DNA of 64,000 nt from Solen grandis (taxonomy: Eukaryota > Mollusca > Bivalvia > Adapedonta > Solenidae), in assembly GCA_021229015.1 (NCBI GenBank), contig CM037794.1, positions 39,837,496 to 39,901,495 on the forward strand, written 5' to 3'. Below the pieces are notes generated by a model, which was not told the DNA's origin, made no database searches, and was given only the letters and a program-made list of their open reading frames with translations. Below are positions 48,521-60,350 of this stretch, piece after piece; the first letter of the stretch is position 1; every line of letters begins with the position of its first letter. Both the position numbers and the translations under genes were made by a program.

Positions 48521-48743
48521 GTGAGGTGCATAATTTTCCAGTTACCATAGCAACCGGAATTTTGGTCTGAGAAAAAAAAGTAATGTGCAGAATCTTCATA
48601 CTGCCATCTATTCATATACCAAGTTTCATAATATAATCTTAAACGTTTTTTAGAGTTGTCGTGGGATCCAGATTTCCGGGCATCCAGACGGATGGCAAAC
48701 CTATAATCCCCTCTGGTGTAAACACCGATAGGAGACTAAAAAC
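48521..48743 (+). mobile_element. Short tandem-repeat-family element with 3' hairpin (CCCCTC family), one unit
   Basis: It contains AGTTACCATAGCAACCGGAA, CATATACCAAGTTTCATAAT, TTGTCGTGGGATCC, a GACGGATGGCAAACCTATAA link and a terminal inverted pair AATCCCCTCTGGTGT / ACACCGATAGGAGACT followed by AAAAAC. It is the same family as 49529-49934. Confidence 0.65.
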
Positions 48744-49290
48744 ATTTGTAAAGAGTAACCCAAGGAACACCTGTGTCAAAAAAAAATTAATAAAATTTGG
48801 CCTGCAATTTTGGAGAACATGTGTTCTGTATAGTTTTCACTATATACATATAAAGCAAATTGGCCCCAACCTTGGCGGCCACATTTTTTTTTACTAATCA
48901 GAATAATTTTAATAATTTTGGTAGTGGGTTACACAAGGAACTTACGTACTAAAATATTTTGAAATATAGCCAGCAGTCTTTTTCTTTTAATTGCCATGGC
49001 AACCAGAGTTTTACATGGATCAAGTTTATTTTAGCAACTTTTGTGAAAGCTTACCTATTGATCATCCCTGCCAAGTTTAATCAAATTCTGTTCAATGGTT
49101 TAAGAGATGTTGTTTAAAGTTTTCACTTTGTACATATAAGGCAAATTAGCCTCTGCCCCTTGCGGCCATATTTTTTTATGGATTGGAATAATTTTAGCAA
49201 TCTTGGTAGAGGGTTGCCCAAGGAACAGCTGTTCTTGAAATCTGGCTATTAGTTTTATGGTAAGAACCATATTTTGATTAAACACCTAGA
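48744..49290 (+). mobile_element. Internal part of a pearl/HINE-like element (ends missing)
   Basis: Units with ACATATAAAGCAAATTGGCCCC, TTGCCATGGCAACCAGAG, TTTAATCAAATTCTGTTC and GCGGCCATATTTTTTTATGG match the ~320-bp-unit subfamily at 40651. The CAAGAGGG start is lacking, and so is the hairpin. It joins the previous element directly. Confidence 0.65.
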
Positions 49291-49528
49291 ATCATAGGTT
49301 ATCACAATAAAAAGAAATTAAAATAAGTCCATTGTACTAATGGGCCCAATATAAAAGACAACAAAAGTGGACCATTTTCATATGCTCCATTACGATACTA
49401 AGGGACAACATAACATGGTCCAAAGCTGGACCATTTTAACCTTTTTTTTCTTATTATTGCTCCACTAGGACAAATATAACAGGTCTTTTAAAACTTGGCC
49501 ATTTTAACACACTCCATTAAAACACAAG
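49291..49528. other. Intergenic with an imperfect short repeat
   Basis: (A)CCATTTT(C/A)A...(T)CTCCA(T/C)TA...GGACAA(C/A)ATA recurs about three times between 49370 and 49515. No gene. Confidence 0.4.
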
Positions 49529-49940
49529 TTTCATCAAGTTAGCTTGCTTAGTTATAAAGTTATCGCGGGATCCCATTTTTTTGCCATATTTTCACTATTT
49601 CCGTTACCATAGCAACCATAATTTTAGTCGAATAAAAAAAATAAAACAAAGTTTCATCAAGTTAGCTTGCTAAGTTATAAAGTTATCGCGGGATCCCATT
49701 TTTGCCATATTTTCACTATTTCCGTTACCATAGCAACCACAATTTTAGTCGAAGAACAAAAATAAAATGACGTGCATAATCTACACATTGGCATCTAATC
49801 ATAAACCAAGTTTCATCAAGTTAGCTTGCTTAGTTATTAAGTTATCGCGGGATCTAGATTTGAGCGGACAGACAGAGGGACGGACGGAGGGCAAACCTAT
49901 AGTCCCCTCCGGTGTGAACACTAGTGGGGGACTAACAAAC
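49529..49940 (+). mobile_element. Tandem-repeat element with 3' hairpin (CCCCTC family)
   Basis: Three units begin AGTTTCATCAAGTTAGCTTG near 49529, 49651 and 49810 and contain AGTTATCGCGGGATC and GTTACCATAGCAACCA. A GGACAGACAGAGGGACGGACGG microsatellite follows (49866-49890). The terminal hairpin AGTCCCCTCCGGTG / CACTAGTGGGGGACT (49901-49933) ends in CTAAC. Confidence 0.7.
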
Positions 49941-49975
49941 TGTAAGCACTACTTTGGAAATGCGTGCTATTCTGA

Positions 49976-50290
49976 TCAAGAGGGCAATGATGGCAGATTA
50001 AGATGCTATGATAACTGTGATTAAGTTTTACGGCTACGCTACTAGAGTGTAAACAATATTTTAATATAAAGGGCCATTATTCCAACTGCAGGGTCGATAT
50101 CAGCCATAATCAAACTTGAGCAAGCATTATAATTTAAAATGTCACAAAGTTTGAAGAAGATTGCTTACGAAAAGAAGATGCTAAGAGAGTAAAGATGACA
50201 AATTTGTATGATTTTCTGTTATTCCAAAGGCCATAACCATAGGACGCAATATGACGGTTATATTTTAACTTGTTTTTATGGTAAGAACAC
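49976..50290 (+). mobile_element. 5' fragment of a CAAGAGGG-family element
   Basis: GATCAAGAGGGCAATGATGGC resembles the family's 5' end. AAAGGGCCATTATTCC...CGATATCAGCC...GTCACAAAGTTTGAAGA then parallels 28919-29013. No 3' end is found. Confidence 0.5.
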
Positions 50291-50588
50291 TCACGTATTG
50301 ACTGGACATATTTAAGCGGTCATCAGCACTTACTTGTTGAGACGAGATAACTTACTGTGAAGTACCTAAATACACACCCCAATATATGTATTCACAGCCT
50401 ATGTGTACGTGTCATTTTCAGATGTTTATTTACATTCCATCCTGAATAAATGGTGAGAACTGTGAAGTACAGCTTTAGAAAAATATATGCGTGCCATTTT
50501 GAAAAAACAAGCAGTGTGTCTCATTTCTGGACTCGTTATGCCAGTTTCTTTCTCACAGCAGAGCTACATTTTTAAAACATTTACAAGA
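50291..50588. other. Intergenic, nothing recognised
   Basis: No ORF or repeat that I can support. Confidence 0.35.
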
Positions 50589-51175
50589 AACAAGAGGCCC
50601 AAGGGCCACAAACGCTCACCAGTGTAAATCAGCATATTCAAGATGATTTTTTCTATAAGGAAATCAAATGACAAACCAGAGATCAACTTCATTTTAGCAA
50701 TAATGGTAGACATTCATTGTGCCAAAGGAAAATAAATTCTGACCATTTGTTTCAGAGGAGATGATTTTCAAAGTTTTCTATTATTTTTTCTATTTGTTGC
50801 CATGGCAACCAGAGTTCTTCATGGATCAACTTTATTTGAGCAATTTTTGTAGAAGCCCACCCAAGGATCATACATGCCAAGTTTTATCAAATTCTGTCCA
50901 GTGGTTTCAAAGGAGATGATTTTCAAAGTTTTCAATTATGTTTTCTATTTGTTGCCATGGCAACCAGAGTTCTTCATGGATCAACTTTATTTGAGCAATT
51001 TTTGTAGAGGCCCACCCAAGGATCATACATGCCAAGTTTTATCAAATTCTGTCCAGCGGTTTCAGAGGAGATGTCTTTTAAAGCAAATTGTTGACGACGG
51101 ACGACAACGGACGACGGACAAAGGGTGATCCCAATAGCTCACCCTGAGCACTTCGTGCTCTGGTGAGCTAAAAAC
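50589..51175 (+). mobile_element. Pearl/HINE-like element, short but complete at the 3' end
   Basis: It starts AACAAGAGGCCCAAGGGCC with CGCTCACCAG. Two near-identical units with GTTGCCATGGCAACCAGAGT begin near 50796 and 50950, a period of about 155 bp. A GACGACGGACGACAACGGACGACGGAC tract lies near 51093-51119. The hairpin AGCTCACCCTGAGCAC / GTGCTCTGGTGAGCT is followed by AAAAAC. Confidence 0.8.
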
Positions 51176-51759
51176 AAAGGATATATCATCAAAATGGAAG
51201 CTAGGTTACATGCAACATTTCACCTGAATGGTATTAAATGTGATCATTTTGTTTTCCACATACTTCTTTTTTTGAATGTCATGTTGAAATTAACATTTCC
51301 ATTAAATTGTACTTTTAAGACTCAAGACTTCAACCAACAAAACCTTGTGCTAAGGTAAACATATACTACTAGTAGTTAGAAACGCATTCCATCATCCTGT
51401 TCTGCGAAATATTCAAGTACATGACTAAGTTGAAATAAATAATTACCTTAATAACCAACAATAATTATTTAATTATCAATAAATGAAACAAGAGGGCCAT
51501 GATGTCCCTGAATCGCTCATCTGACTAATATTCCCGTCATTGCCTTTTACTAAACAGTCATACTGAATACAAAATCCATGCAGAAGTGCAGCATAATAAT
51601 CATAACTGCACACAACAAGAGTGCCAGTGCTGCCACAATATACGCCGCCACAAAATATAAAGACCAAGAGGTCCTTTTAATTATTGCTTTTAACATTTCT
51701 GTAAGCATAAGCTCATAATGAAGTCTGTGAGACCAATTAATTTAGCTGAACAGAGATAG
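51176..51759. other. Intergenic with a solo 5' end of the CAAGAGGG family
   Basis: At 51487-51525 AACAAGAGGGCCATGATGTCCC...ATCGCTCATCTGA is a 5' terminus with no body. The rest shows no gene. Confidence 0.5.
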
Positions 51760-52576
51760 AACCCTAAAAAGGCTTCCAATATGAAAGTAGGTCAAATAGC
51801 AGTATCAATATGAATCCTTTTTTCTTTCCCCACATAACTCTTGCAAAAATCACTGTACCAGAAAATCCCTGCTTTATGCACTTTTACCTGTTTAGAAACT
51901 TGAGTTGTGTTTTCAAGAGACCATGTTTAGAAAGACAACTATTGCAAATATTGATGAACATCAAAAATCCCTGCTTTGTGCATATCTACCTAGTATAGTA
52001 ATGACATTGCCCAAGTTTTGAAAAGATTAGGTAAGAAACATACAAGGAATTGCATTCACAAGGCTGAAATATCAATCAAAGAGATAAAGTTTCAAGGGAC
52101 AAAAATCTTTCAAAAATTAATGAACTGGAAAATTGCCAATTCATGCACATCTACCGGTACCCATTATAGTAATGCCACAGATCAAGTTTTGAAAAGATTC
52201 GTTCAGAAACATAGGAGGAGTTGCGTTCACAATGCTGCATTATCAATCAGCTACAGAGACAAAGTTTCAAGGGACACAAATCTTGTAAAGTTTTGAAATG
52301 ATTCGTTCAGAAATGTAAGAGGAGTTGCGTTCACAAGGCTGCAATATCATTCAGCTACAGAGACTAAGTTTCAAGGGACATAAATCTTGTAAAAATCAAT
52401 GAACCGGAAAATCACCACTTCATGCACATCTACCCATTATAGTAATGACATTGACCAAGTTTTGAAAAGATTCATTCAGAAACGTAGGAGGAGTTGCGTT
52501 CACAAGATATGGACGTATGGACGTATGGACGGAGAAAATGACGCCAATATACGACCGCCTCTGGCGGCGTATAAAA
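51760..52576 (+). mobile_element. Third tandem-repeat family with microsatellite and 3' hairpin
   Basis: Units contain CATGCACATCTACC, TATAGTAATGACATTG, CAAGTTTTGAAAAGATTC, GGAGGAGTTGCGTTCACAAG and AGTTTCAAGGGACA. They are spaced about 170 bp apart (near 52011, 52183 and 52456, with one shortened). An 8-bp GGACGTAT microsatellite (52511-52532) and a terminal hairpin follow: ATACG.CCGCC / GGCGG.CGTAT around TCT at 52549-52572, then AAAAAC. The sequence is unrelated to the CAAGAGGG family but the layout is the same. Confidence 0.7.
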
Positions 52577-53866
52577 ACTATATCTATGGTCCAAATTTGA
52601 TGGTCATAGCTATAAAATCAAGTGACCCCTAGGGCGGGACCAATTTACACCCAAGAGCCATGATTTGAAGCTTGGTTCAGGCCACAAGGCCATGTTACAT
52701 ACCATATATATGAATCCATGATCTTGTGGTTTCTGACAAGATCTTTCAAAGACTCTCCTATAAAAGTCTATGTCAAATAAAGTGACCCCTTGGGCGGGGC
52801 TAATTTTCACCGCAGGGCCATTATTTGATCAAACTTGGTGCATGTCTATAAGGCCATGTAATACACCAAATATCTAAACTCCAGGCCTTGTGTTTCTGAC
52901 AAAAGATTTTTCTAGATTTTCCTGTATAAGCCTATGTAAAATCAAAATAACCCAGGTTGGGGCCAATTTTGACCCCAGGCCATAATGTGAACAAATTGTG
53001 GTTTCTGACAAGAAGATTTTTCTCGTTTTTCTATTTAAAATTTTCCTATACAAAATAAAGTGACCTCTTGATCGGGGCCAATTTTGACCCCAGGGCCATG
53101 ATTTGAAAAAACATGGTAGATCTCTATAAGGCCATGTTTCACACCAAATATCTAAACTCAGGGCCTTGTGGTCTCTGACAAGAAGATTTTTCTATACTTT
53201 CCTATATATACCTATGTAAAATAAAGTAACCCCTGGGGCCGGGCCAATTTTGACCCCAGGGCCATGATGTGAACAAAGTGAAATTTTGAAATTTTATGTA
53301 TATAGTATATAAGGAAACTAGCCTATCCCCAAGTGGTCTTATTTTTAAGGGATCAACTTTATCTTAACAATTATTGTAGACAGCCATGAGGTGACCATTC
53401 ATGTTGAATGAAATAAAATTCTGGCCATTGGCTTCACAGAAGAAGAATTTTGATTTTTCTATACAGAATATATAAGGAAACTAGGCAACCCCTTAGGGGC
53501 CTTATTTTTCAAGGGATCAACTTCATTTAAGCTATTATGGTAGAGTACTATGAGGTGACCATTTGTAACAAAGGAAAGTAAATTCTGATCATTGGTTTCT
53601 GGGTAGAAGAATTTTGAAATTTTTATAGTAAAAATCTGTTTGTTGCCATGGCAACCAGAGTTCTTCATAGATGAAGATTATTTCAGCAACTTTTGTGGAG
53701 GGCCACCCAAGGATCATTCATACTAAGATTCATCAATTTCTATCCAGCAGTTTCCAAGGAGATGTCGTTTAAAGCAAATATTTGATGACGGACAACTATA
53801 GACAACGGATGCAGGGTGATATAATAGCTCACCTTTAGCACATTGAGCTCTGGAGAGCTGAAAATG
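52577..53866 (+). mobile_element. Pearl/HINE-like composite element, 5' end missing
   Basis: GTGACCCC-type units start near 52620, 52780, 52947, 53060 and 53225. Two units of the AAGGAAACTAG...CCATGAGGTGACCATT type (53300-53610) and one TTGCCATGGCAACCAGAGTT unit follow. The end has ACGGACAACTATAGACAACGG and a degraded hairpin (GCTCACCTTTAGCACATTGAGCTCTGGAGAGC) then TGAAAAT. Confidence 0.7.
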
Positions 53867-53877
53867 GAGGTAAATAA

Positions 53878-54537
53878 AAACCAAAGGGCCAAGATACCCC
53901 TGATGTTGCTAACCTGATAAGCACTGCCATGAACATTAAACATGATTTGAACAAACTTGTTAAGAGGTTTACGGTACTAGTGCATGTTACACATCATATA
54001 TCTTAACTCCTCGCCTTGTGGTTTCTGATTTTTTTAAAGTTTTTCCTTTATAAATCTCTGTGAAAACAAGAGAACCCTGGAGCAGAAACTGTGGCCTGCA
54101 CTTGCTTGCGGTCCAGTAGATAATGTTGCATACCAAATATCTTAACTCAAGGCCTTGTAGTTTTGAACACAAGAATTTTCATGTTTTTCCTATACAAGCT
54201 GAGTTATCCCTTCGGTGGGGCTAATTTGAACCCAAGGCTCATGATTTCAACAAACATAAAAGAGGTCAACTAAATGATGCTATACAACAAATATCTAAGA
54301 CCTAGCAGTTTTGGAGGCAGAGGAAATTTCAAAAGTTTGCTTTTTTAAAAATCTAATTGAACATATTCAACCAATTAAAACTATTTTAACACTTTGAGGG
54401 GCCTCATAAGGATAAATCGTATGAATGCATTGAGGGATTTAGGAGGAGATGTTGCTTAAAAGAAACTGTTGATGATAGATGCACGCACGCCAGACACAAG
54501 GCTATCCTTATGGCAATGTGCTCAGGTGAGCTAAAAA
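53878..54537 (+). mobile_element. Diverged pearl/HINE-like element
   Basis: Its start ACCAAAGGGCCAAGATACCCC...GCTAACCTG is a decayed form of the family's 5' end. Units carry TTTGAACAAACTTG, CATGTTACACATCATATATCT and CTTGTGGTTTCTGA. The end has GCACGCACGCCAGACAC and the right hairpin arm (ATGTGCTCAGGTGAGCTAAAAAT). Confidence 0.7.
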
Positions 54538-55020
54538 TGGGGCAAGGGAGAGTTATAGTTCTTGGGCATTAGATATTTCTAGTTATCTCCATCTTTTTTT
54601 CTAATATTTCAAATAAATACTTTTTATGGTTTTAAAGTTATGCAACCAACCAATCACACTGTACCCACTTAAAACATTGTTTGGTGAAGACTAGTGTTGG
54701 AAATTCAGTTGATTGATCAGCCTGTCTTTCTGACTAATATATAAATAATCAGTCGACTTGCAACTGTTATTTCATGTACATAATGTATCAAGAATTCTCA
54801 AGTTGTGCAAGTTATGATAAATATCAAAACACAACAATAAAAGTGTGAATGTCTGTGTTATTACTTGAACTATTTGATCACTTTTCCTTTTACAGTTTAC
54901 AATTAAAAATACTGTAGCTATGCAGACTAAAATGTAGTGACACATGGTGTCAAACTATACAACCAGAAATAAGCTTACAGCTGGAAATGTGTAATTCATA
55001 GACAAGCAACCATAAATCAG
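54538..55020. other. Intergenic, nothing recognised
   Basis: No ORF or repeat that I can support. Confidence 0.35.
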
Positions 55021-55500
55021 CTCATTATATTCCATAATAATTCAATTTTCATGAAAAAGAAATTATAAAATAAAATTGACATACGGTAGACTTACAAAAA
55101 TAGTACGTAATGTGAAAATATCTGCTGTAAAATAACAGTTTAACGCATTGAAAATGTTGATCAAATTAAGCAATTTAGTATTTTGGATGGATGTCAAAAT
55201 ACTCTCATTGTTTACATTTTGCATTGGCAAGTATTTCAGAAGACGGTCTGTCATCAGAAATAATTTTAATTTGAAACCTGTCAACAAATCACAATTTGTT
55301 TATCTGCTACATATCAACTTATGCACTTGAGATTTTTAACGGAGACATATGAAGGTATATTGAAAACGTTCAAAATTGAAAAGATCAACTTTGCCTTTCT
55401 GGTCAAAGAATATACTCTGCTTTTGGAAGTAAAATGGGTCTTTAAGTCCAACACTAGTGGTGTCATAATCAAAATAGATATATCAATGTTTTTAAACATT
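55021..55500. repeat. Dispersed repeat, copy 1 (3' of the cutC stop)
   Basis: Shares TATTTTGGATGGATGTCA, CACAATTTGTTTATCTGCTAC, ATTCAATTTT(C/T)ATGAAAAAGAA and GCTGTAAAATAA with 60351-60930 in the same order and orientation. Several short open frames here are not conserved between the copies. I recognise no known element. Confidence 0.7.
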
Positions 55501-55646
55501 CATGATACACTGCCTAAACATTTTGTACATCATGAAGGGACATAAAGGGACAGGACAACATCAATGATTTCTATACAACCCTATGAGAATATAAGTATCA
55601 GATTCTTAGAAACCAAAGAAAGAAAAACACACACAAGCATCATTCA

Positions 55647-55873
55647 TCAACTGTTTACTGAGAACGGTTTTGCCATGGACACAAAATATGCCACTTTTTT
55701 AGAGTCAGTTATTTTCACACCAAATTCTGAGGGACTCAGTGCTGCTCCCATGGTAACACCACCCTTTTGATACACCATCTGTGATGCAACAGTTGCTCGA
55801 GCAGATCCATGAAACTCCTTAGCCCTGCTTGCTTCAAGAATCCTTTCAAGGTTTCTCTCGTTAATGCCCCCAC
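55647..55873 (-). CDS. cutC: CutC-type copper homeostasis protein, last coding exon
   Basis: This is the C-terminal 74 residues plus the TGA stop (55647-55649). It follows a TTTTACAG acceptor and completes the split glycine codon of the preceding exon, giving MPGGGI across the joint. In order it shows NERNLERILEAS, EFHGSAR (CutC family: EFH.SAR), KGGVTMGA (V.MGA) and SPSEFGVKITD. These are the conserved C-terminal blocks of the CutC TIM barrel, which in animals binds Cu(I) and is implicated in copper handling. The exon ends VAYFVSMAKPFSVNS, about the family's usual end. A start codon within it (at 55942 in another frame) is irrelevant. No clear AATAAA signal is seen downstream, and a dispersed repeat occupies the 3' flank. 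Confidence 0.93.
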
Positions 55874-57121
55874 CTGTAAAACACCACTTAAGCTCTTGAC
55901 AGAATCACAAGATAACAATTTTGTCAGTGGAGGTGTCCCCATCTGCTTGTCCGGAGCATAACTTTGTTACCATAACTTGGAATGACTTGTGACTTGGTAT
56001 GTATGTTTCTTGCAATGACCCGGAGTGCAGTGCACAAGAACCATAACTCTACCTTGTGCATTTTTGGAGTTATTCCCCTTTTAATTGATTTTATTAGTGT
56101 ATGGCATCTTTACTGTCAACAGATCATGTTGTCATCGTCAGGCGACACATCCGACTCGCGGAGTTCTTGTTTATGATAATATTTACTGGTATAACAGTTT
56201 TAAATTTTGACTGAAGATTTAAGTCAAAATATTTTGCAAAGTGGAGTTCGACTTTGTACCATTTTATCTTGAAATATGTCCTCATGAGGATAGCGGACAT
56301 CCATTTTTATCTTTTAAAGGAGTATTTCGTGCCCCTCACCTTGTTTAACCAATGACCCAAAACGAATATTGTGTAAAGCAGTTTTACAATGGGATCAACG
56401 TAACTGATCTAAAGCAATCAGATTACTGACATTTCAAATTGCTATGTAAATCACCATTTCAAATATCACTGCACAACAGGATGGTAAAGATACATTCAAA
56501 TGTTTGGTGAATCAAACTAGAACTGCCATTGTAATTTCACAAATACCCCCCACATGTCGCTTTGTCATAGGAATGAAGTTTACAGTTCTTGTTTCAAGTT
56601 TCATCTTCAGATGCCTTTTATACTTTTTGAGTTAAGGCCCGGACAAAAATTAAGTATGAAAATTTACAAAGGACAATAACTCCAAAATTACGCGACAAAG
56701 AGTTATGGTTCATGGTCATTGCACGTCGCCTCAATGAGATCTATCGACATATGAAGTTTCATCTTGATATCTTTTATACTTTTTTGAGTTAAGGCCAGGA
56801 CAAAAATTAAGTATGAAAATTACAAAAGGCAATAACTCCAAAATTACACGACAAAGAGTTATGGTTCATGGTCATTACATGCCCCCTCAATAAGATCTAT
56901 CGACATATGAAGTTTCATCTTGATATCTTTTATACTTTTTGAGTTACAGCCTGGACAAAAATTAAGTATGAAAATTTACAAAGGGCAATAACTCCAAAAT
57001 TAAGCATCAGAGAGTTATGGTTCTTGGTCACTGCACTCCCCCTTAATGAGATCTATCCACATATGAAGTTTCATCTTGATGCCTTTTATACTTTTTGAGT
57101 TACGGCCCGGACAAAGAAACC

Positions 57122-57152
<31 letters not shown>

Positions 57153-57872
57153 AAGCTGAATCCAGAATACCCCCCTTACAACCTGGTTGATTCAGATTAT
57201 AAACATCTATTATGGGAACTTATAATGTTGATACTTTTGCTCATTTAAGTGTAGATTAAACCACAAAATAAACACAGAAAAACCTTCACCTATTTCAAAC
57301 CCACTGTTTATCTGAAGCACAGTGTGTCTATACAAGATTGAAGAGTTACCAAGTTTCCTGTAATGTACTTGTAGTTACTTTTGAAATATCAGTGCCTTTG
57401 GAATTTTTTCATTTCTTGAATATCTGAGGTGTGTTCAGTAACACAAGTGCTATTTCAGTTTATGGTCATTCAGGTGCTTGTTGGTTTGTTGCCCATTTCT
57501 CTGTATGAATGGTACAAACACTTAAATGATACAGACACATGCTCGTCGCGAGTGCTTGGCGAATTGAATGTTACTTAAAGTATGTCAAATTAGCAATTTA
57601 ACATTTGCGGCCACATGATATTTTTGTTCTTTCATGAGGATGGTCCCACTTTCAAGAGGAAGAAGGTATTGATAACTGGGCGGATTCAAAACCCTGTCAT
57701 CCTTATGTAAAAGAAATAATGTCACTCATTTCCTCATTCATTTTTCATTGTTTTTCTTCTTGAATTAGATTAAATCTTAAAGAGTTAAAAGAGATACTAA
57801 TGTTATCACATAAATCCATACACTAAGTAACATTTACACAAATTTGATATTAAAAAGAAATTAAGTACATAC
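55874..57872 (-). other. cutC last intron (about 2 kb)
   Basis: The donor is GTATGT (57872 downward) and the acceptor TTTTACAG (ending 55874). It contains the tandem-repeat element at 56600-57165. It also has a repeat-like stretch at 55935-56180 (GTCCGGAGCATAACTTTGTTACC...CCGACTCGCGGAGTTCTTGTTT) whose wording is familiar from other bivalve intergenic DNA. Confidence 0.85.
56560..57165 (+). mobile_element. Tandem-repeat element, 156-bp units, with GACA/GACG microsatellite
   Basis: Three to four units contain GACAAAAATTAAGTATGAAA (near 56642, 56798 and 56953, a period of about 156 bp), GGCAATAACTCCAAAATTA, AGAGTTATGGTTCATGGTCA and ATGAAGTTTCATCTTGAT. They end in CCGACAGACAGACGGACGGACGGACAGACAGACA (57120-57152). 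No obvious 3' hairpin. It sits inside the cutC intron, on the opposite strand to the gene. Confidence 0.75.
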
Positions 57873-57900
57873 CTGGCATAACAATGATCCTGTCTTTAGC
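57873..57900 (-). CDS. cutC: CutC-type protein, 28-nt microexon
   Basis: Nine codons plus one base (AKDRIIVMP + G) lie between a TTTCTTTCAG acceptor and a GTATGT donor. The residues match the IVVMPGGG strand-loop of CutC exactly where the upstream exon stops (MIRQ) and the downstream exon resumes (GGGINERN). Both joints are in phase (0 on the left, 1 on the right), which makes chance very unlikely despite the length. Confidence 0.93.
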
Positions 57901-57974
57901 CTGAAAGAAAATTGCTAAGGTTTTTAAATACAATAAAAGTATATCATGAATTTTCCCTTAAATATATATTTATA

Positions 57975-57984
<10 letters not shown>

Positions 57985-58006
<22 letters not shown>
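57985..58006. repeat. G22 homopolymer
   Basis: Twenty-two consecutive G bases after a T-rich tract. It could form a quadruplex; its length may be a sequencing estimate. Confidence 0.9.
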
Positions 58007-58008
<2 letters not shown>

Positions 58009-58581
58009 AGATTTGTTAGTCACAAAAAACACAAAAAATCTTGTTACAATGAATTTCTGTTTATTATTCCATAACTGACTAAAGTTATCATTGAAAGTTA
58101 TGAATACCTCTGACACATCACTCAATTTGGACCCCAATTGAGAACAAGAACATTGTAATTTGGAGCATTATATGCCTGAAGGACTTCGTAGGTCAGCATC
58201 AAGAAAATATAGTTGTGCAAATGGGTAATAAATCCAGATCCAACAAGAACTATCATTGAAGATGATGAATATCCCAAGATACCGCTTTGTCACAGTTACT
58301 GTTACCATGTCAGTCTTAAGACGTGACTCCATTATAGCCCCCATATACATCACATGAGGAAACCTTGATTATCTTGGTTAAAGGCCATGAGGTCCGAAAT
58401 GTAGCGGAAACATTACAGGGACTTTACCTTAACATGTACCTTGATATATGATCTTCTAATCTGAGTGACAAATCAGTTTGGTAAACATCTCAGTAGACAT
58501 AACATTTAGAAAACAAGTATTTGAGGTCAGTAATTTTGATGGATTCTGTGGTAAAAAAAAATACAATTAATAACATTATGT

Positions 58582-58721
58582 AACAGTTATAGCACACTTT
58601 TGAGTGGGTTACTGTGTGATATCAACCCAATGGGGTGGCACAGTATTACATTCACATCCCTTAAGTTTCCCCAATAACCTAATACCACACAGTAACCTAC
58701 AAGAAAGGTACTATAACTGTT
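58582..58721. mobile_element. Palindromic MITE (140 bp)
   Basis: The ends are inverted repeats of about 40 bp: AACAGTTATAGCACAC...GGTTACTGTGTGATAT at the left, and at the right a sequence whose reverse complement is AACAGTTATAGTACCT...GGTTACTGTGTGGTAT. Flanks are TTATGT and TTATTG, so a short A/T target duplication is possible. There is no coding capacity. Confidence 0.75.
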
Positions 58722-60350
58722 TTATTGCATGGATAATTAAAATGTAATTCATTCAAATATTAATTTGTTTATTTATTTATTATATTTTTATACTAATTTC
58801 CCCCTTGATAACCTCTATACACATGGGTGGTCAGACAGCACCAGTGGCTATGACCCACAGTTTATTTAAAAGTAAAGTAAACTTAGTTTTGCATGGGTAG
58901 ATAATAATGACATTTGTTCATGCAAAGTTCTATCAAAATTTACCCCAACAGTTTAAAGATAAGACTCAAAACAGAACACAGAAAGTGTGTTCTTAGGAAC
59001 ACATGTGTCACCTCTTAAGGTGTGACAGAAAAGGTGTGACGGACAAACGATGGGAAGGTGATCTCTATTTGTCACCTTCACTTACATAAGGTAACACAAA
59101 AATGTCCTTGACTCTTTCATCCTGAAAATCAATCTCAATCTTCCCCTCTCCATAAGATATCTACCTAACAAGTGAACTGTATCTCTATTCTAACGAGAGG
59201 TATCTGACAGAAAAAAAAACCTGTTTGATGCTTGCCCATCTGCCAGCCCCCTTCTTATAATAAGGATTTTCGTTGAAAACCTGGTTAATAATAGAACACA
59301 ATAGGCAACCAAGTCAATTTGGTTTTACTAGAACACAACAGACAACTTAATACATGTAATCATAAATATACTAGAACACAACTAGTGGCAGAATGAGTAG
59401 TTCCTGACTTGCATAATTACTGCAACCAATTTAACTGTACTGCATCACTCCACGCAACAACAGATAGATATACTTCTTAAGGAGTCATGACCTCAATCGA
59501 TATGCAACTTACAATTAGAATCAGGGTCATGACCCTCACTCTTGATCATTATGAAACAAATTGAAGCGCTTACAAAAGACTGCTGGCAGGGTTATCATGA
59601 AGCAAAGCACGACTAATATTTATGTTACAAAAAAACCGTTACGTTACAAGAAAATGTTCTGAGTTTTTGGCATCACATGACTTTGCCTCTACCCATCTTT
59701 AACCTGTTGAAATGATGGATTAACAATTAAATCTATATCATGTTAATCTTGCTAACTTGAGCTCTTCTTATTGGCAATAAACCTATTTGTCCTCACTCAT
59801 CAAAGTTATTTTAATGCAAGTCATCCTAGTTCTTGTACACAACTGGCAAATCATGTCTCCAAGTGACTGAGAAGGAAGACCTGACAACATGGGAGGGGGA
59901 TCTAATTGGCAAATCAGGAGATGTTGGTTTTCAGCAGTATTTATCAATTTTTAAACCTATATTCTATGTGATGTTCATGCCATGCATATACCAGCTTTAA
60001 ATTATTTGTTATTTTATTGCATGGACTTGAAAAAGTCAGGCTGCATCAATCTCAAATTCCCCACTTGAACAAATGACACCTTAAAAATATAAATTCCAGT
60101 TTTAACAAACTTTAATCAGCTGTATAATGTTTGATAATGCAAAGTCAAAACTGGCGTGTTCAATATTGAAACATTAATATAGCATTTACTGGTACAACGA
60201 GATTAATCAAGCAAATTCAGCAAATTATTTCCTCCGCCAAAAAATGCAAATTTAGTAAGCGAAAAAAAAAAATTTTAATTTACCTAATTATTTTTTCCAA
60301 AAAAATAAAAAAAAAAAAAAAATATTCTAAACATGATGGTAAGCCTTAAA

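Noticed and set aside
30026..51128. Recurring open frames with PWQPEFFMDQLYFSNF-like peptides (30026-30256, 31105-31299, 50874-51128)
   Set aside because: They are one frame of the ~160-bp repeat unit (GTTGCCATGGCAACCAGAGT). The similarity comes from the DNA repeat, lengths and ends vary, and no intact longer protein exists.
55736..55942. 68-codon minus-strand ORF starting MGTPPLTKLL
   Set aside because: It overlaps the CutC last exon in a different frame. The exon frame has the EFHGSAR and VTMGA family blocks and correct splice phase.
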